This document shows positions 61,449 to 64,000 of a stretch of 64,000 bases of DNA, in pieces. This DNA comes from Sulfuricurvum sp. (GTDB lineage Bacteria > Campylobacterota > Campylobacteria > Campylobacterales > Sulfurimonadaceae), in assembly GCF_023229695.1 (NCBI RefSeq), contig NZ_JALNYS010000014.1:25307-89306 (forward strand). Reading direction: 5' to 3'. Under the pieces are notes generated by a model. That model had not been told where the DNA came from. It saw only the letters and a program-made list of their open reading frames with translations, and made no database searches. Made by a program: the position numbers and the translations under genes. How positions within the stretch are numbered: the stretch's first letter is position 1; each line of letters opens with the position of its first letter.

Positions 61449-62696
61449 TTACCTTTTTGCCGTGGCATCTTTGGCCGCTTGCTCTCGGGCTTTGTCTTTT
61501 TTGCTTTTCCCTTTCCCTTTGACCGGTTCGGGTCCTTTGGTTTTCGGTGGTGGGGTCCCCGTGAGCTCAAATCCCCCGATCTGCTCTCGCGGCAGTTTGA
61601 TTTGGGACCGTTTTTCGATGAGCCTGAAATGATCCTGATCCTCGTGGGCGATGAATGAGATGGCCATTCCCGATTTGCCGGCTCTGGCGGTCCGTCCGAT
61701 CCGGTGGATGTAATCGGCGCTAGAGCGGGGGAGGTCGAAGTTGATCACGCAGTCGATCCCCTCGATGTCCAGCCCCCGCGCGGCGATATCGGTGGCGAAG
61801 AGGATGCGGAGCTTTTTGGCTTTGAACTGATCCAACGTGTAGTTACGATCTTCCTGAGAGAGGTCGCCGTGAAAGGAGTCGGCCGAAAAGCCGTATTTTC
61901 TGAATTTCATCGCGATGTTGTCGGAGGCGCGTTTGTTGGCCATAAAGACGAGGAGCTGTCCCCATTGTTCGGTGTTCAGCAGATGGCGCAGCAGAGGACC
62001 TCTGTTTTCGCGGTTGACTTCGATGACGCGTTGGGTGATGGCCTGTACCGTCGGCGCTTCGCCATCCAACGACACTTCAACCGGATTTTGGGTAATCCGC
62101 GCAGCGATGGCGGCCATTTTGGGGGGATAGGTGGCGGAGAAGAGGAGATTTTGGCGCTGTGCGGGTATCTCGCGTAAAATCAGATCGAGCTCTTCGGCAA
62201 ATCCCAGATCGAGCATCTTGTCCGCTTCATCAAGGATGAAAAATTCCAGATGCGACAGGTTCGCCTGTTTTTTGCTCAGGACATCGAGAAACCGCCCCGA
62301 GGTGGCTACGAGGATGTCGCACCCCTGCTGAATCGCATAGAGCTGATCGCCGATGCTCTCTCCGCCGATGACGCTGACCACTCTGGGCTTTCGCGGTAAA
62401 AAAGCGCCGAAGCTCTCGAATGCTGCTGACACCTGTAGGGTGAGTTCGCGGGTCGGGGTGAGGATGAGGGCTTTGATTTTGCCCTTTCCTTCGGTGATTT
62501 TTGTACTCCACATCTGTAGTACCGGGAGGACAAAGCTCGCACTCTTTCCGCTCCCCGTCTGCGCTCTGGCCATCACGTCGTGCCCTTCCAAAACGAGAGG
62601 GATCACCTTTTCCTGGATGGGTGTCGGTTTGGTAAAGCCGCTTACCTCCAGTGCGTGGAGGATGGGTTCACAGAGTTTGAGAGATGAAAAAGGCAT
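61449..62696 (-). CDS. DEAD-box RNA helicase (RhlE-like)
   Basis: The 415-residue helicase has the Q motif GFTKPTPIQEKVIP, ARAQTGSGKS, PTRELTLQV, FILDEADKMLDLG, FSATYP, and HRIGRTARAG. The C-terminal tail is Lys/Arg-rich (PVKGKGKSKKDKAREQAAK), as in RhlE and DeaD. It unwinds short RNA duplexes during ribosome assembly or decay. It stands alone, about 80 bp downstream of the small membrane gene. Confidence 0.94.
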   Translation of the reverse strand: MPFSSLKLCEPILHALEVSGFTKPTPIQEKVIPLVLEGHDVMARAQTGSGKSASFVLPVLQMWSTKITEGKGKIKALILTPTRELTLQVSAAFESFGAFLPRKPRVVSVIGGESIGDQLYAIQQGCDILVATSGRFLDVLSKKQANLSHLEFFILDEADKMLDLGFAEELDLILREIPAQRQNLLFSATYPPKMAAIAARITQNPVEVSLDGEAPTVQAITQRVIEVNRENRGPLLRHLLNTEQWGQLLVFMANKRASDNIAMKFRKYGFSADSFHGDLSQEDRNYTLDQFKAKKLRILFATDIAARGLDIEGIDCVINFDLPRSSADYIHRIGRTARAGKSGMAISFIAHEDQDHFRLIEKRSQIKLPREQIGGFELTGTPPPKTKGPEPVKGKGKSKKDKAREQAAKDATAKR

Positions 62697-62774
62697 AGGA
62701 AAATTCCTCGTATGGTTTGGCGTATTGTAGGGAAAATGGGCTTTAGAGGAGGTTTTATCCTGTTCGAAACCTTT

Positions 62775-62873
62775 TCAATCGCATTCATCCTCTTTTTTCC
62801 GTTTTCGGGTGATGAGTTTAAAGGCCAAAAAGATGAGACTGAACGTCGCAAGCCACAGGGTATAGGTATCCAT
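62775..62873 (-). CDS. 32-residue small membrane protein
   Basis: A GGAGG lies 6 nt upstream of this ATG. The product has one hydrophobic segment (YTLWLATFSLIFLAFKLI, about residues 4-21), then a basic-acidic tail (TRKRKKEDECD). Length and topology match small single-pass membrane proteins. It starts 23 bp after the stop of the receiver-like gene, so it may share its transcript. It is too short for standard gene callers. No homologue is recognised. Confidence 0.6.
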   Translation of the reverse strand: MDTYTLWLATFSLIFLAFKLITRKRKKEDECD

Positions 62874-62896
62874 TAAATCCTCCGAATCAGTTGATG

Positions 62897-63979
62897 TTAG
62901 GTTTCTTCGAGAATACGGGTCAGCGTATGGGTAAAAGCCAGATTGCTCCCCTCGGTCGGGAGGAGGTAGTTGATGTGGATTTTTTTGACCTGTTCGAGAA
63001 ACGTTTCGCTGGCTTGTTTAACGACGAGAACCAAAACGATCGTCTCGATAACCCCCATTATTTTAAGCCGTTTGAGAAGAATTTTCAATTCAGGGAGCTG
63101 CTGATCGATAAAAATAAGGTTCGGGAGATTTTTCGAAATCGATTCGACCGCTTTCTCATACGAAAGGGTTGTTTCCACGTCGAGATGTTTGTCGATCGAT
63201 GCGACCACCGTTTTAAACCGCATGGCATTTTCAATCTCGGCACTAAAATAGAGGAGAGAGCGGCGATGGAGGCTCTCCAGATAGGGGATCAGGGAGAATA
63301 GACTCCGTTGCTCTTCGGAAAGTTTTTCGATGTTGAGGGATTTGAGATAGTATTTGAGATAGGTGAGGCTTGAGAGTTTCCCTTTGATCGTGGATTCTTT
63401 GAAATAGTGGTTGATCCGTTGTGAATGGCGGGCTTTTTCCCATAAAGAAGCATCAAATGCATAGGCGACTTTGTTAAGCAAAGCGATGATACGGTGGTCA
63501 AAGTGTTTGGCCCGGCCGATAAATTCGGTAGCAAACGGTTTTTCGTTCTGTTGAATAATCATCTCGATCAATCGGGCCAGTTTTAGATTTTCGTCTTCGA
63601 GTATCCGTTTGTAATGGATCGCATCGGAAGCGACCGTCCGCGCTTTTTTTATTTTGGACTGGAGGAGGGGGAAATTTTCGGAAGAGGGGGGAGTTTTGGT
63701 CATGATCTCGTTGAGTTTGAGAAGAGTCCCTTCGGCAATTTTCATATTATTGGTGTGTTTGGCGATCGTGACTTTATTCTCTTCGAGCTTCTTCTGCGCT
63801 TGGATAAAAGTGTCGTAACGGTTGAGAAAAAGATCCTGAAATGCCCGTCGGACCTGTTTTGAATTTTGTTTGAAAGTGTCGTAGAGGTGGCTTAGGGAGG
63901 TGATATCTCTGAGGATGTGTTCAATATGGTTTTCCCTCAGATCCATATCCAGTTCAACCAGAGTATTGTAGGTTGTCAA
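62897..63979 (-). CDS. Helical protein with C-terminal receiver-like domain, possibly 5'-incomplete
   Basis: The 360-residue frame is mostly helical for about 240 residues and ends in a receiver-like domain (about 260-358; SKNLPNLIFIDQQLPELKILLKRLK, LVLVVKQASETFLEQVKKI). The acceptor Asp is present, but the Thr/Ser and Lys positions are poorly kept. The TTG start is weak, and the frame stays open to the window edge (seven more codons), so the gene may extend past the right border. The in-frame ATG at 63946 is another option. Function unknown. Confidence 0.7.
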   Translation of the reverse strand: MTTYNTLVELDMDLRENHIEHILRDITSLSHLYDTFKQNSKQVRRAFQDLFLNRYDTFIQAQKKLEENKVTIAKHTNNMKIAEGTLLKLNEIMTKTPPSSENFPLLQSKIKKARTVASDAIHYKRILEDENLKLARLIEMIIQQNEKPFATEFIGRAKHFDHRIIALLNKVAYAFDASLWEKARHSQRINHYFKESTIKGKLSSLTYLKYYLKSLNIEKLSEEQRSLFSLIPYLESLHRRSLLYFSAEIENAMRFKTVVASIDKHLDVETTLSYEKAVESISKNLPNLIFIDQQLPELKILLKRLKIMGVIETIVLVLVVKQASETFLEQVKKIHINYLLPTEGSNLAFTHTLTRILEET

Positions 63980-64000
63980 CAGAAACCGGCGCCACCGTAG

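Overview
This window reads as chromosome of a free-living Campylobacterota (Epsilonproteobacteria), most like the Sulfurimonas/Sulfuricurvum group. The support is gene order: rpsO-Rrf2-flhA, and RluD-FlpA-TrmB-FtsE-FtsX-EnvC next to RodA, both match the arrangement known from Campylobacter. FlgH with a sigma54-type promoter, KdsB, an iamAB-like Mla transporter and a very high density of c-di-GMP and chemotaxis genes fit too. Genus and species cannot be fixed from the sequence alone. Moderate-GC core blocks alternate with clearly AT-rich accessory blocks.

Layout. 0-1.7 kb: AT-rich two-gene ATPase/TOPRIM pair (OLD/PARIS-like). 1.7-10.6 kb: core genes (ABC-F ATPase, DHH phosphoesterase, flhA, Rrf2 regulator, rpsO, EAL-HDOD protein, kdsB). 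10.7-15.5 kb: AT-rich defence island with an RloA/RloB (AbiL-like) pair, a MntA/HepT toxin-antitoxin pair, a DUF1016 PD-(D/E)XK nuclease and two Fic N-terminal remnants. 15.5-20.7 kb: methyltransferase, YkgJ, TPR protein, trpC, then a SCO1-like protein coupled to a chemoreceptor. 20.9-25.0 kb: circularly permuted ATP-grasp, alpha-E protein and two aspartoacylase-like proteins, one lacking its zinc ligands. 25.0-36.2 kb: YqeY, flgH, P-type ATPase, the EnvC/FtsX/FtsE/TrmB/FlpA/RluD cluster, RodA and a CAU tRNA. 36.2-47.1 kb: accessory island behind the tRNA (Fic, AAA ATPase, IS21 element, AbiE-like pair, Bro-N protein, thioredoxin, HipBA). 47.1-57.3 kb: signalling block with three GGDEF proteins, an orphan winged-helix regulator and a second SCO1-like/membrane-sensor module. 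57.4-64.0 kb: Mla transporter, cytochrome c, rhodanese, DEAD-box helicase, a 32-residue membrane protein and a receiver-like protein running to the window edge.

The most interesting signal is a recurring two-gene module. A short membrane-anchored SCO1/SenC-like protein (CxxxC plus a distal His) overlaps by ATGA with a gene whose first ~185 residues form a His-rich multi-pass membrane domain. At 18.7-20.7 kb this domain drives a methyl-accepting output; at 54.4-56.9 kb it drives GGDEF-EAL. The two domains align without gaps, and His108, His137, His138, His171 and Cys163 fall at identical positions. I propose a copper- or redox-sensing input made of a SCO protein and a membrane receptor, with exchangeable outputs.

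A second clear signal is a 144-145 bp MITE-like element present three times. Each copy has terminal inverted repeats (CTGA..TACGCAC) and its own perfect 7-bp target duplication (TCATTAA, TTATTTA, TGAAAAT). One copy inserted at the stop codon of a diguanylate cyclase gene. A family of REP-like double hairpins with co-varying stems also recurs.
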